Origin: Stutzerimonas urumqiensis
GTDB taxonomy: Bacteria > Pseudomonadota > Gammaproteobacteria > Pseudomonadales > Pseudomonadaceae
Direction of reading: 5' to 3'
Length of the DNA: 64,000 bases
NCBI RefSeq assembly: GCF_003640395.1
Contig: NZ_RBZQ01000003.1
Span: 310,001 to 374,000 of the forward strand
Of the stretch, positions 35,829-43,937 are shown piece by piece. Below the pieces are notes generated by a model. That model did not search any database and was not told where the DNA came from. It was given only the letters and a program-made list of their open reading frames with translations. Each line of letters starts with the position of its first letter. Within the stretch, counting starts at the first letter, position 1. Both the position numbers and the translations under genes were made by a program.

Positions 35829-36410
35829 TCAGGCGGTTCTGCGCAGCTGCGACTCGATGAGCCTCTGCAGCCGGTACAGGTGGGCGAATCCGCGTTCCCA
35901 GTGCCGGTGCCCGGAGGCGACGTTGATATGGCCGGCGTTCGGCAGGACGGTCACGTCGCTGCCCCACGCCCGTCCCAGTGCGACGGCCCGCTCGGCGGCC
36001 ATGGCCGGGTCGTTGTCGGAGCCGACCAGCACGCTCGGAAACGGCAGCCGTGCCCGCGGAAGCGGCGCGAAATCGCGCAGTGCGTCGGGGCGGCCGGGAC
36101 GCTCGACATCCGCCGGTGCCACCAGCAATGCGCCTCGGACCCGCGCCACGCGAGCGGCCGACGCCTGTGCCGCCCAGTGCGCCACGGTCACGCAGCCCAG
36201 GCTGTGGGCCACCAGCACGGTCGGTTCGCTGCTCGCCTCGACCGCCTGATCGAGTGCCGCGATCCAGGCCGCCTTCTGCGGCGCGTGCCAGTCCGCCTGC
36301 TCCACCCGCGCGCTATTGGGCAGCAGGCGTTGCCAGTGGCTTTGCCAGTGGTCGTCGGGCGATCCGTGCCAACCGGGCAGGATCAGATAGCGGATCGATG
36401 TGCGCCCCAT
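35829..36410 (-). CDS. RBBP9/YdeN family alpha/beta hydrolase
   Basis: This 193-aa small serine hydrolase has the YdeN/RBBP9 start (YLILPGWHGSPDDHWQSHW), the nucleophile elbow VAHSLGCVT, and the catalytic Asp and His in VGSDNDP and LPNAGHINVASGH. These cytosolic hydrolases act on small esters or peptides; the true substrate is unknown. ATG 36408-36410 is the first reasonable start. It lies 73 bases upstream of lsfA on the same strand and is divergent from the oscA-sbp promoter, so its transcript may respond to the same sulfur signal. Confidence 0.88.
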   Translation of the reverse strand: MGRTSIRYLILPGWHGSPDDHWQSHWQRLLPNSARVEQADWHAPQKAAWIAALDQAVEASSEPTVLVAHSLGCVTVAHWAAQASAARVARVRGALLVAPADVERPGRPDALRDFAPLPRARLPFPSVLVGSDNDPAMAAERAVALGRAWGSDVTVLPNAGHINVASGHRHWERGFAHLYRLQRLIESQLRRTA

Positions 36411-36558
36411 GTGCGCCTCCCTGAGTAGCGAATGGGCCGAGTCTAGGCGCTGACGCCGGTAGCACTGAAGTAATAAGAAGATATTTGCTTATTCCTTAAA
36501 TAGCTCAGTCAGGGCAAGGAATGGCTAAGTCCGCTTATTCTTTTAAGCGCTATAAATG

Positions 36559-36602
36559 TTCTTAAATAATATTTTTAAGAATAACCAGCGCCTGCCTAGT
36601 AT
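36559..36602 (+). promoter_or_regulatory. AT-rich operator/promoter region of oscA-sbp (probable CysB site)
   Basis: A perfect inverted repeat TTCTTAAA-N7-TTTAAGAA occupies 36559-36581 in an AT-rich island (about 36470-36590) with two further half-sites of the same type (TTCCTTAAA near 36495, TTCTTTTAAG near 36539). A TAGTAT -10 element is at 36597-36602, so the right arm covers the -35 region. This is the layout of a LysR-type activator. CysB is the known activator of sulfate-starvation genes in Pseudomonas, which makes it the likely protein. Confidence 0.55.
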
Positions 36603-36663
36603 CCGCTCCATGCCTCTCGGCCAAGGCCAACCGACCGCCCGAAGGCTCCCCTGGAGAACAACA

Positions 36664-36846
36664 ATGAGCACAACCCTTCGCCCCATCGATGGCCCGGACG
36701 AAGCCCAGCTGCTGCGTGCGATCCAGACTGCCCTGAAAGGCCTTGGCTTCGGCTCGGTGGAAATCACCGTGCACAACGGCCAGGTCGTGCAGATCGAACG
36801 CAAGGAAAGGATCCGCCTGCAGGCGCCAGCCCGCTCCACGTCCTGA
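36664..36846 (+). CDS. oscA: OscA/YezD-like small protein (DUF2292)
   Basis: The 60-aa protein matches the small YezD/OscA family: LLRAIQTALKGLGFGSVEITVHNGQVVQIERKERIRL. In Pseudomonas oscA lies directly upstream of sbp and is needed for use of organosulfur compounds; its molecular role is unknown. The ATG at 36664 follows GGAG (CTGGAGAACA). It is the first gene after the AT-rich promoter, followed by the leader-peptide frame and sbp. Confidence 0.88.
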   Translation: MSTTLRPIDGPDEAQLLRAIQTALKGLGFGSVEITVHNGQVVQIERKERIRLQAPARSTS

Positions 36847-36886
36847 ATTCAAAGACCAGCCCGACTGGACCACCGGAGGGCGTGAC

Positions 36887-36961
36887 ATGAACCCGAGACT
36901 GATTGAGGTCCGCATGAACACGCACCGGTACCGCCGCTGTTGCTGGCGAATGCCCCGCTGA
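36887..36961 (+). CDS. Candidate cysteine-containing leader peptide upstream of sbp
   Basis: A 24-aa frame ([20 protein letters not shown] and RMPR) begins at ATG 36887 after GGAGGG. A second in-frame ATG at 36914 ([15 protein letters not shown]) has its own GAGGT site. Two consecutive Cys codons (36938-36943) are embedded in a run of Arg codons near the end. It stops 65 bases before sbp. Short frames with adjacent Cys codons before sulfur-uptake genes act as cysteine attenuators in actinobacteria; a similar sensor role here is inference. Confidence 0.5.
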   Translation: MNPRLIEVRMNTHRYRRCCWRMPR

Positions 36962-36995
36962 ACCGCGACACCACCCACGCATACCCGCATTCGCC

Positions 36996-37013
36996 TGCGC
37001 GCCCTGGCGCGCA
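36996..37013 (+). promoter_or_regulatory. Hairpin just ahead of the sbp ribosome-binding site
   Basis: TGCGCG and CGCGCA form a perfect stem around CCCTGG, extendable inward by two base pairs. It ends one base before the sbp AAGGAG site (37015-37020) and starts 35 bases after the leader-peptide stop. It could limit ribosome access to sbp or form part of a leader-peptide switch. Confidence 0.45.
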
Positions 37014-37026
37014 CAAGGAGCAACAC

Positions 37027-38034
37027 ATGTTCGCGAAACACCTGGCGCTCGCCACCCTGGCAGGCGCGCTCGCCGTCCTAACCGCCGGCCCGGCCTCGGC
37101 CGCCGAGCCCCTGCTCAACGTGTCCTATGACCCGACGCGCGAGCTCTATGCGGAATTCAACGAAGCCTTCAACGAACACTGGCAGGCCCAGGGCCACGAA
37201 CCGATCGAGGTCCGGCAGTCCCACGGCGGTTCGGGTAAACAGGCCCGCGCGGTGATCGACGGCCTGCGCGCCGACGTCGTGACCCTGGCGCTGGCCGGCG
37301 ACATCGACGAACTGCACCGGATCGGCAAGCTGATCCCCGCGGACTGGCAGTCGCGTCTGCCGAACGCCAGCACGCCCTACACCTCGACCATCGTGTTCCT
37401 GGTGCGCAAGGGCAACCCGAAGGGCATCGAGGATTGGGACGACCTGGTCAAACCGGGCGTCGAGGTCATCACGCCGAATCCGAAGACCTCCGGCGGCGCG
37501 CGCTGGAACTTCCTCGCCGCCTGGGCCTATGCCCGACAGAAATTCGGCGATGAACAGCAGGCGCAGGCCTTCGTCGAGGCGCTTTACCAGAACGTGCCGG
37601 TGCTGGACACCGGTGCGCGCGGCTCGACCGTCACCTTCGTCAACAACGGCATCGGCGACGTGCTGCTGGCCTGGGAGAACGAGGCCTTCCTGGCGCTCAA
37701 GGAGCAGGGCGGCGACGGCTTCGAGATCGTCGCGCCGTCGCTGTCGATCCTTGCCGAGCCGCCGGTGGCGGTCGTCGACAAGAACGTCGAGCGCAAGGGC
37801 ACGCGGGAAGTCGCCGAGGCCTACCTGAACTACCTGTACAGCGAGGAAGGCCAGCGCATCGCCGCGAAGCACTTCTATCGCCCGCGCAACGAACGCGTGG
37901 CCGCCGAGTTCAAGGATCGGTTCCCCGCGCTCAAGCTGGTCACCATCGACGGTGATTTCGGCGGGTGGACGGTCGCGCAGCCGAAATTCTTCAACGATGG
38001 CGGCGTGTTCGACCAGATCTACCAGGCGCACTAA
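37027..38034 (+). CDS. sbp: Sulfate/thiosulfate ABC transporter substrate-binding protein
   Basis: The 335-aa periplasmic protein binds sulfate (and possibly thiosulfate) for the CysTWA importer. A signal peptide ends at PASAAEP (cleavage near residue 25). The sulfate-pocket signatures are present: [30 protein letters not shown], and [21 protein letters not shown] 37027 follows AAGGAG. It lies after oscA and the leader frame and is separated from cysT by a 121-bp triple repeat rather than the usual short gap, so sbp may be expressed more strongly than the membrane genes. Confidence 0.95.
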   Translation: MFAKHLALATLAGALAVLTAGPASAAEPLLNVSYDPTRELYAEFNEAFNEHWQAQGHEPIEVRQSHGGSGKQARAVIDGLRADVVTLALAGDIDELHRIGKLIPADWQSRLPNASTPYTSTIVFLVRKGNPKGIEDWDDLVKPGVEVITPNPKTSGGARWNFLAAWAYARQKFGDEQQAQAFVEALYQNVPVLDTGARGSTVTFVNNGIGDVLLAWENEAFLALKEQGGDGFEIVAPSLSILAEPPVAVVDKNVERKGTREVAEAYLNYLYSEEGQRIAAKHFYRPRNERVAAEFKDRFPALKLVTIDGDFGGWTVAQPKFFNDGGVFDQIYQAH

Positions 38035-38044
38035 GCGGTAATCC

Positions 38045-38393
38045 GTAGGGTGGATGGCCGAAGCCATCCACGCGTTCGAGGCACCGGCCTGCACACGACA
38101 GGCGCGGGTGTGGCGCGTGGAAAAGCGCTTTGCGCGTTTTCCACCCTACGGCCAGTTCGGGATTCGCAGGGTGGATGGCCGAAGCCATCCACGCGTTCGA
38201 GGCACCGGCCTGCATGACAGGCTTGGGCGCGATGCGCGTGGAAAAGCGCTTTGCGCGTTTTCCACCCTACGGCCAGTTCGGGATTCGTAGGGTGGATGGC
38301 CGAAGCCATCCACGCGTTCGAGGCACCGGCCTGCACACAACAGGCGTGGGCGCGATGCGCGTGGAAAAGCGCTTTGCGCGTTTTCCACCCTAC
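38045..38393 (+). repeat. Three tandem copies of a 121-bp repeat between sbp and cysT
   Basis: Copies begin at 38045, 38166 and 38287, an exact 121-bp period, each about 105-107 bp plus a spacer (the third lacks the spacer). Every copy opens with GTAGGGTGGATGGCCGAAGC and ends with TTTTCCACCCTAC, so GTAGGGTGGA and TCCACCCTAC bracket the unit. Inside are a short palindrome (GGATGGCCGAAGCCATCC) and an AAAAGCGC/GCGCGTTTT arm pair. It is a REP/BIME-like dispersed element amplified in place. Copies differ at only a few positions around the GCACACGACAGG segment. The rest of 38035-38434 holds no gene. Confidence 0.92.
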
Positions 38394-38434
38394 GACTTTC
38401 CGGCTTTCTACTCTCCATCGATCGAGCCGCAAAC

Positions 38435-39253
38435 ATGTCCAGTCGACCTTCCCCCGTCATACCCGGCTTCGGCCTGACGCTGGGCTGCACCCTGGCGTAC
38501 CTCAGCCTGTTGGTCCTGCTTCCGCTGGGTGCGCTGTTTCTCAAGACCACCGAACTCGACTGGGCGCAGTTCGTCGCCATCGTCAGCGCGCCGCGCGTGC
38601 TGGCGGCGCTCGAGCTGAGTTTTGGCACCGCCTTCGCCGCCGCCGTACTCAACGGCGTCATCGGCACGCTGCTGGCCTGGGTGCTGGTGCGTTATCGCTT
38701 CGCCGGCCGCAAGGTCATCGAGGCGATGATCGACCTGCCCTTCGCCCTGCCCACGGCGGTGGCCGGCATTGCGCTGACCGCGCTGTACGCGCCGAACGGC
38801 CCGGTCGGCCAGTTCGCCGCCGCACTGGGTTTCAAGATCGCCTACAGCCCGCTGGGCATCACCCTGGCGCTGACCTTCGTCACCCTGCCGTTCGTGGTGC
38901 GCACAATCCAGCCGGTGCTGGCCGACATCCCGCGCGAGGTCGAGGAAGCCGCCGCCTGCCTCGGCGCGCGTCCGCTGCAGGTGGCCCGCCATGTGCTGCT
39001 GCCGGCGTTGCTGCCCGCCTGGCTGACCGGCTTCGCCCTGGCCTTCGCCCGTGGCGTGGGCGAGTACGGCTCGGTGATCTTCATCGCCGGCAACATGCCG
39101 ATGAAGACCGAGATCCTGCCGCTGCTGATCATGGTCAAGCTGGACCAGTACGACTATGCCGGCGCCACGGCGATCGGCGTGCTGATGCTGATGGTGTCCT
39201 TCATCCTGCTGCTGGCGATCAACCTGCTGCAGCGCCGCATCGCGCGTTCCTGA
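38435..39253 (+). CDS. cysT: Sulfate ABC transporter permease CysT
   Basis: The 272-aa inner-membrane permease has about six helices and the ABC permease coupling motif [39 protein letters not shown] and [23 protein letters not shown] are typical of CysT/CysU. It pairs with CysW to form the sulfate channel driven by CysA. ATG 38435 starts [13 protein letters not shown]. The stop (39251-39253) is 10 bases before the cysW start, with the cysW ribosome-binding site in between, so the two are tightly coupled. Confidence 0.95.
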   Translation: MSSRPSPVIPGFGLTLGCTLAYLSLLVLLPLGALFLKTTELDWAQFVAIVSAPRVLAALELSFGTAFAAAVLNGVIGTLLAWVLVRYRFAGRKVIEAMIDLPFALPTAVAGIALTALYAPNGPVGQFAAALGFKIAYSPLGITLALTFVTLPFVVRTIQPVLADIPREVEEAAACLGARPLQVARHVLLPALLPAWLTGFALAFARGVGEYGSVIFIAGNMPMKTEILPLLIMVKLDQYDYAGATAIGVLMLMVSFILLLAINLLQRRIARS

Positions 39254-39263
39254 GGAGGTGGTC

Positions 39264-40139
39264 ATGTCTTCTGTTTCGTTACCCGCGACAGCCAGCGCCT
39301 CCGCCAAGGCCGCGCGTCGTGGCAATGCCCTGGGGCGCCGGTTGCTGATCCTCGCCGCCTGGCTGGTTTTCGCGCTGTTCCTGCTGCTGCCGCTGGTGAT
39401 CGTCGTCAGCGAAGCGCTGAAGCAGGGGGTCGGCACCTTCTTCACGGCGATCCTCGAGCCTGATGCCCTGGCCGCGCTCAAGCTCACCCTGCTTGCCGTG
39501 GGCCTCTCGGTGCCGCTCAATCTGGTGTTCGGCGTCGCCGCCGCCTGGTGCGTGAGCAAGTACGAGTTCCGCGGCAAGAGCCTGCTGGTGACCCTGATAG
39601 ACCTGCCGTTCTCGGTCTCCCCGGTCATTGCCGGCCTGATCTACGTGCTCTTGTTCGGCGCCCAAGGTTATTTCGGCGAGTGGCTGAGTGATCGCGATAT
39701 CCAGATCGTCTTCGCCGTGCCGGGCATTGTGCTGGCCACGCTGTTCGTCACCGTGCCCTTCGTCGCCCGCGAACTGATCCCGCTGATGCAGGAGCAGGGC
39801 AGCACCGAGGAGGAAGCCGCGCGCCTGCTCGGCGCCAGCGGCTGGCAGATGTTCCGGCACATCACCCTGCCGAACATCCGCTGGGGCCTGGTCTACGGCG
39901 TGGTGCTCTGCACCGCACGGGCGATGGGCGAGTTCGGCGCGGTGTCGGTGGTGTCCGGGCACATCCGCGGGCTGACCAACACCCTGCCGCTGCACGTCGA
40001 GATTCTCTACAACGAATACAACCACGTCGCCGCGTTCAGCGTGGCCAGCCTGCTGCTGGCCCTGGCGCTGGTGATCCTGCTGCTCAAGCAGTGGAGCGAA
40101 TCGCGCCTTGCGCACCTGAGGACCGGAGCACAGCCATGA
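39264..40139 (+). CDS. cysW: Sulfate ABC transporter permease CysW
   Basis: The 291-aa permease is the partner of CysT. It carries [20 protein letters not shown], the coupling loop [24 protein letters not shown] and [19 protein letters not shown]. The start is ATG 39264 after GAGGAGG; an in-frame GTG at 39258 lies inside the Shine-Dalgarno and is unlikely. The N-terminal 25 residues ([19 protein letters not shown], Ala/Ser/Arg) precede the first helix. Its stop overlaps the cysA ATG (ATGA at 40136-40139). Confidence 0.95.
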   Translation: MSSVSLPATASASAKAARRGNALGRRLLILAAWLVFALFLLLPLVIVVSEALKQGVGTFFTAILEPDALAALKLTLLAVGLSVPLNLVFGVAAAWCVSKYEFRGKSLLVTLIDLPFSVSPVIAGLIYVLLFGAQGYFGEWLSDRDIQIVFAVPGIVLATLFVTVPFVARELIPLMQEQGSTEEEAARLLGASGWQMFRHITLPNIRWGLVYGVVLCTARAMGEFGAVSVVSGHIRGLTNTLPLHVEILYNEYNHVAAFSVASLLLALALVILLLKQWSESRLAHLRTGAQP

Positions 40140-41128
40140 GCATCGAAGTTCGCAACGTCAACAAACGCTTCGGCCAATTCCAGGCGCTGAAGGCGATCGA
40201 CCTGCACATCCAGAGCGGCGAGCTGGTCGCCCTGCTCGGCCCGTCCGGCTGCGGCAAGACCAGCCTCTTGCGCATCATCGCCGGGCTGGAAGCGCCGGAC
40301 AGCGGCCGCATCGTCTTCCACGGCGAGGACGTCTCCGGCCACGACGTGCGCGACCGCAACGTCGGCTTCGTCTTCCAGCACTACGCGCTGTTCCGCCACA
40401 TGACGGTGTTCGACAACATCGCCTTCGGCCTGCGCATGAAGCCGAAACGGCAGCGCCCGAGCGACGCCGCGATCGCCGACAAGGTCCGCGAACTGCTGGG
40501 CCTGGTGCAGCTCGATTGGCTGGCCGACCGCTACCCCGAGCAGCTTTCTGGCGGCCAGCGCCAGCGCATCGCCCTGGCCCGCGCGCTGGCGGTCGAACCC
40601 CGCGTGCTGCTGCTCGACGAGCCGTTCGGCGCACTGGATGCCAAGGTGCGCAAGGAACTGCGCCGCTGGCTGGCGCGCCTGCACGAGGACGTGCATCTGA
40701 CGAGCGTGTTCGTCACCCATGACCAGGACGAGGCGATGGAAGTGGCCGACCGCATCGTGGTGATGAACAAGGGCGTGATCGAGCAGATCGGCACGCCGGC
40801 AGAGGTCTATGCCAACCCCGCCAGCGAGTTCGTCTATCACTTCCTCGGCGATGCCAACCGGCTGGAAACGGACGACGGCCCGCTGCTGTTCCGCCCGCAC
40901 GAGGTGCGCCTTTCCACGCACCCTGCGCCGGGTTATCGCACCGGCACCGTGCGTGAATGCCGTCAGATCGGCCCGCTGCTTCGCGTGACGCTCGAAGTAC
41001 CGGGCCAGGCGCAAGGCATCGAGGTGACGCTCGGACCGCAAGCCCTCGCCTCGGGCGGGTTCGATCGCGGCGCCCTGCTCCATTTCCATCCGGGCGAAGC
41101 GCCACGGACGGCATACCGGACCCCATGA
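40136..41128 (+). CDS. cysA: Sulfate/thiosulfate import ATP-binding protein CysA
   Basis: The 330-aa ATPase energises sulfate uptake. Walker A is GPSGCGKTS (35-43), the ABC signature LSGGQRQR, Walker [14 protein letters not shown] and the switch His in [13 protein letters not shown]-terminal TOBE-like regulatory domain (about 235-330) contains [10 protein letters not shown]. The ATG overlaps the cysW stop by 4 bases. The gene closes the sbp-cysTWA operon; REP-type repeats follow. Confidence 0.96.
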   Translation: MSIEVRNVNKRFGQFQALKAIDLHIQSGELVALLGPSGCGKTSLLRIIAGLEAPDSGRIVFHGEDVSGHDVRDRNVGFVFQHYALFRHMTVFDNIAFGLRMKPKRQRPSDAAIADKVRELLGLVQLDWLADRYPEQLSGGQRQRIALARALAVEPRVLLLDEPFGALDAKVRKELRRWLARLHEDVHLTSVFVTHDQDEAMEVADRIVVMNKGVIEQIGTPAEVYANPASEFVYHFLGDANRLETDDGPLLFRPHEVRLSTHPAPGYRTGTVRECRQIGPLLRVTLEVPGQAQGIEVTLGPQALASGGFDRGALLHFHPGEAPRTAYRTP

Positions 41129-41191
41129 CCGCACCGCGCACCGCGTCCGCCCATGCGCGACCCGGCGAGATTGCCGCTGCCGGGCATCTTC

Positions 41192-41540
41192 GTACGAGCC
41201 CGCTTGCGGGCGATGCTCTTCGCAGCCCCAACCGCGCGGTATCGCCCCACCTCGGCAGCCCGATCGCCCGCAAGCGGGCTCCTACACAAAGCGTCGGCGC
41301 TCCGCGCCGTTGAGCACACCCATCACATCCGTTGCCCCCGGCGCCACCGCACCCCGCCGTTGCCGTTGCCGTTGCCGAACGCCTTCGTAGGAGCCCGCTT
41401 GCGGGCGATGCTCTTCGCAGCCCCAACCGCGCGGTATCGCCCCACCCCGGCAGCCCGATCGCCCGCAAGCGGGCTCCTACACAAAGCGTCGGCGCTCCGC
41501 GCCGTTGAGCACACCCATCACATCCGTTGCCCCCGGCGCC
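41192..41540 (+). repeat. Tandem 195-bp duplication containing paired REP elements
   Basis: Two copies of a unit start at 41192 and 41387. Each opens with a REP (GTAGGAGCCCGCTTGCGGGC) and, about 70 bp later, has the same REP inverted (GCCCGCAAGCGGGCTCCTAC, ending at 41285 and 41480). The copies also share the following 60 bp (ACAAAGCGTCGGCGCTCC and onward). Only a few bases differ between them. The inverted REP pairs can fold into long stem-loops. The remainder of 41129-41573 has no gene apart from a GCCGTT triplet repeat near 41357-41375. Confidence 0.9.
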
Positions 41541-41541
41541 T

Positions 41542-41569
41542 GCCGCACCCCGCCGCGACAGGGTGCGGC
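41542..41569 (-). terminator. Hairpin immediately after the TonB receptor gene
   Basis: GCCGCACCC and GGGTGCGGC form a perfect 9-bp stem with a 10-base loop, beginning 4 bases past the receptor stop codon. It is the likely transcription end of the receptor gene, though a T tract is absent. Confidence 0.55.
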
Positions 41570-41573
41570 GCCA

Positions 41574-43625
41574 TCAGAAGTCGACCGTCATACCCACCAT
41601 CAGCCGGCGGCCGTCGAGCACCACGCCGTAGTCCTCGTTGGTGACTTCCTTGTTGGCGACGTTGTAGAGGCCGGCTTTGAGGTCGACGTTATCGGTGAGC
41701 GCGTACACGCCGCCGACATCGACGAAGCCATACCCCGGCGTGCCTTCGGACATGCTCGTGCGGCCGATGTAGTCGCTGGTCTCGCTGCGGTAGTTGGCCT
41801 GTATCCAGCTGCTCAGGCGCGGGGTCATCGCCCAGTTGAGCAGCGCGTTGGCCATGTGCCTGGGCTGCTTGTTCAGCGGCTCGCCCTTGAACTCGCCGGT
41901 CTTCTGCTCGGACTCGGTGTAGGTGTAGCTGGTGCTCAGGCGCACGCTGGGGCTGAACAGGTAGTCGAGGGTCAGCTCGACGCCCTGCATGGTCGCCTCG
42001 TCGACGTTCATGCGGGTGCTGAGGAAATAGTAGTTGTTGCCGCCGTACGGGCAGGCCCACGCGGCGACGTTGTTCCGGTTGGCGCCCGAGCCGTCGGTGT
42101 CCGTCTCGCAGAGCCGCGTTTCGGCGATCTTGTCCTTATAGACGGTGTGGAACAGCATCATGCTGGTGTTCAGGCCCAGCGCCGGGTCGTCGTAGACGAA
42201 GCCGACTTCGTAGTTGGTGCTGGTTTCCGGCTCGAGCTCCGGATTGCCGATGATCAGCGCGCGCGAATGCGGGGCAGGCGAGCCGCCGCCCCCGGTGCCG
42301 CGCCCGAAGCCTTCGGTGGCATCGGCCAGGCCGGGCTGCTGGTAGCCGGTCGACACGCCGCCCTTGAGTGTCAGGTTCGGCGTGTACTGGTAGACGCCGT
42401 AGACGCGCGGCGACAGGTAGCCGCCGAACAGTTCGTCGTCGTTGTAGCGCAGGCCAGTTGTCAGGGCGAAATCCTCCGTCAGGCCCCACTCGGCCTCGAA
42501 GAACACGGCCGCCAGCCAGCGATCGACCGTCGCGGTCGCGCCCGGAATGCCGGCACTGAGCAGGCCGTTGGTTTCGTCGACGAAGTCTTCGTACTTGTAC
42601 TGACCGCCAAAGGTGAACACGTTGCGCCCGGCGAAGTAGCTCGCCTGGGTGTTCAGCGTGGTGATTTCCTCGCGCTTGGTCAGGTCCTGCACGCGCTCGG
42701 ACTGGTCATGCTGGAGGTAGGTGTTGACCTGGAGGTTGTCGTAGAAACCGTCGTGCGCCAGGACATAGACGTCCTTTTCGTACTCGGTGGTGTTCTCGGT
42801 CGCGGTGTCGGCGAGGCTCATGCCGGGGTGGTAGGTCTCGTCCAGCCGCGACGCCTGGTAGCTGACGGAGAACCGGTTCTGCTCATCGGGCGTGAGGTAG
42901 AGCTCGGCGCCTGCCTGCCGGCGCTTGCCGTCGGGCGTACTGGCGGCGCTATCGCTACCGCCGGCCAGCTCGCTTTCCTCGTTGCGGATGTAGGACCCGT
43001 GCAGCTTGAGGCCGAGCAGGTCCGGCACCAGCGCGCCGCCGAGGTAGAAATTGGCGAGCGCCTCGTCTTCGTTCACGTCGTTCAGCGAATGGCTGTATTC
43101 GGTGGTGACCGTCCCGGCCCATTCATCGCCGCCCTTGCGGGTGATGATGTTGATCACCCCGCCCATGGCTTCGGACCCGTACAGCGAGGACATCGGCCCG
43201 CGGATGACCTCGATGCGCTCGATCATCGCCAGCGGCGGCAGACCGATCTGCTTGCCGCCGTCGCTGCCATTGGTGTTCACCGAACGACCGGCCGAGACCG
43301 GACGGCCATCGACGAGATAGAGCGTGTACTTGGACGACATGCCGCGGATGCTGATGTCCTGCATGCTGCCGCCGCCGGTGACGTAGACGCCGGGGATGTT
43401 GCGCACCGCATCGGTGACATCGCGGTAGGACTGCGTTTCCAGCTGCTCGCGGGTGATGACCGAGATGCTCGCCGGCGCTTCGGCGATGTTCTGTTCGTAG
43501 CCCGCGGCAGTCACCACGGTGGTCGGTTGCAGCTCGATGGGCGCCTCCTCGGCCCAGGCAGAGCCCCCCATCGAGGCGGCAACGCTCACCGCCAGCGCTA
43601 ATCTGTCACGCGTCGAAACCATCAT
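41574..43625 (-). CDS. TonB-dependent outer membrane receptor (CirA/FepA-like)
   Basis: The 683-aa protein has a signal peptide (LALAVSVAASMGGSAWA, cleavage before EEA), a TonB-box-like TTVVTA stretch, a plug domain (APASISVITREQLETQS, IRGMSSKYTLYLVDGRPVS, RIEVIRGPMSSLYGSEAMGG) and a 22-strand barrel ending in MVGMTVDF with the terminal Phe needed for assembly. The plug is nearest to CirA/FepA catecholate-siderophore receptors; the ligand is inferred only. A Fur-box-like sequence lies about 100 bases upstream. The start is ATG 43623-43625; a second ATG follows directly. Confidence 0.9.
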   Translation of the reverse strand: MMVSTRDRLALAVSVAASMGGSAWAEEAPIELQPTTVVTAAGYEQNIAEAPASISVITREQLETQSYRDVTDAVRNIPGVYVTGGGSMQDISIRGMSSKYTLYLVDGRPVSAGRSVNTNGSDGGKQIGLPPLAMIERIEVIRGPMSSLYGSEAMGGVINIITRKGGDEWAGTVTTEYSHSLNDVNEDEALANFYLGGALVPDLLGLKLHGSYIRNEESELAGGSDSAASTPDGKRRQAGAELYLTPDEQNRFSVSYQASRLDETYHPGMSLADTATENTTEYEKDVYVLAHDGFYDNLQVNTYLQHDQSERVQDLTKREEITTLNTQASYFAGRNVFTFGGQYKYEDFVDETNGLLSAGIPGATATVDRWLAAVFFEAEWGLTEDFALTTGLRYNDDELFGGYLSPRVYGVYQYTPNLTLKGGVSTGYQQPGLADATEGFGRGTGGGGSPAPHSRALIIGNPELEPETSTNYEVGFVYDDPALGLNTSMMLFHTVYKDKIAETRLCETDTDGSGANRNNVAAWACPYGGNNYYFLSTRMNVDEATMQGVELTLDYLFSPSVRLSTSYTYTESEQKTGEFKGEPLNKQPRHMANALLNWAMTPRLSSWIQANYRSETSDYIGRTSMSEGTPGYGFVDVGGVYALTDNVDLKAGLYNVANKEVTNEDYGVVLDGRRLMVGMTVDF

Positions 43626-43721
43626 CCGAACATCTCCCAGGCGTCTTGCATCCTCAAAACGCGACCGAAGGTTCGGCCGCAAACGTGCCTTCTAGAGCCA
43701 TCGAATGGCCAAGGCCGCCTG

Positions 43722-43740
43722 GATAGTAATTATTCTTATT
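43722..43740 (-). promoter_or_regulatory. Probable Fur box ahead of the TonB receptor
   Basis: On the minus strand the 19 bases read AATAAGAATAATTACTATC, matching 14 of 19 positions of the classical Fur consensus GATAATGATAATCATTATC. It lies about 97 bases before the receptor start in an AT-rich patch within an otherwise GC-rich gap (43626-43937, no gene). Iron-repressed expression of the receptor is expected. Confidence 0.6.
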
Positions 43741-43937
43741 TGAAAGTAAAGCGCATTTACGCTCGATCTCGTGCAGGCGCTCGCGGCGCTGCGTAGCGAA
43801 CGCCACGTTGGCGGAGGAATCGGCTGGATTGCCCGAACAGGCCGGAAGCAGCCGCAACGGTACGGGGCCACAGGGTGGCGCCCGAAGCGGCTGGAAGGAA
43901 ACGGGCTGGGCCGGCGGAGGCGGCCCAGCCCTCAGGC

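Noticed and set aside
38045..38393. CRISPR-like array
   Set aside because: The spacing is regular, but the sequences between the palindromes are the same in every copy, so there are no unique spacers and no cas genes.
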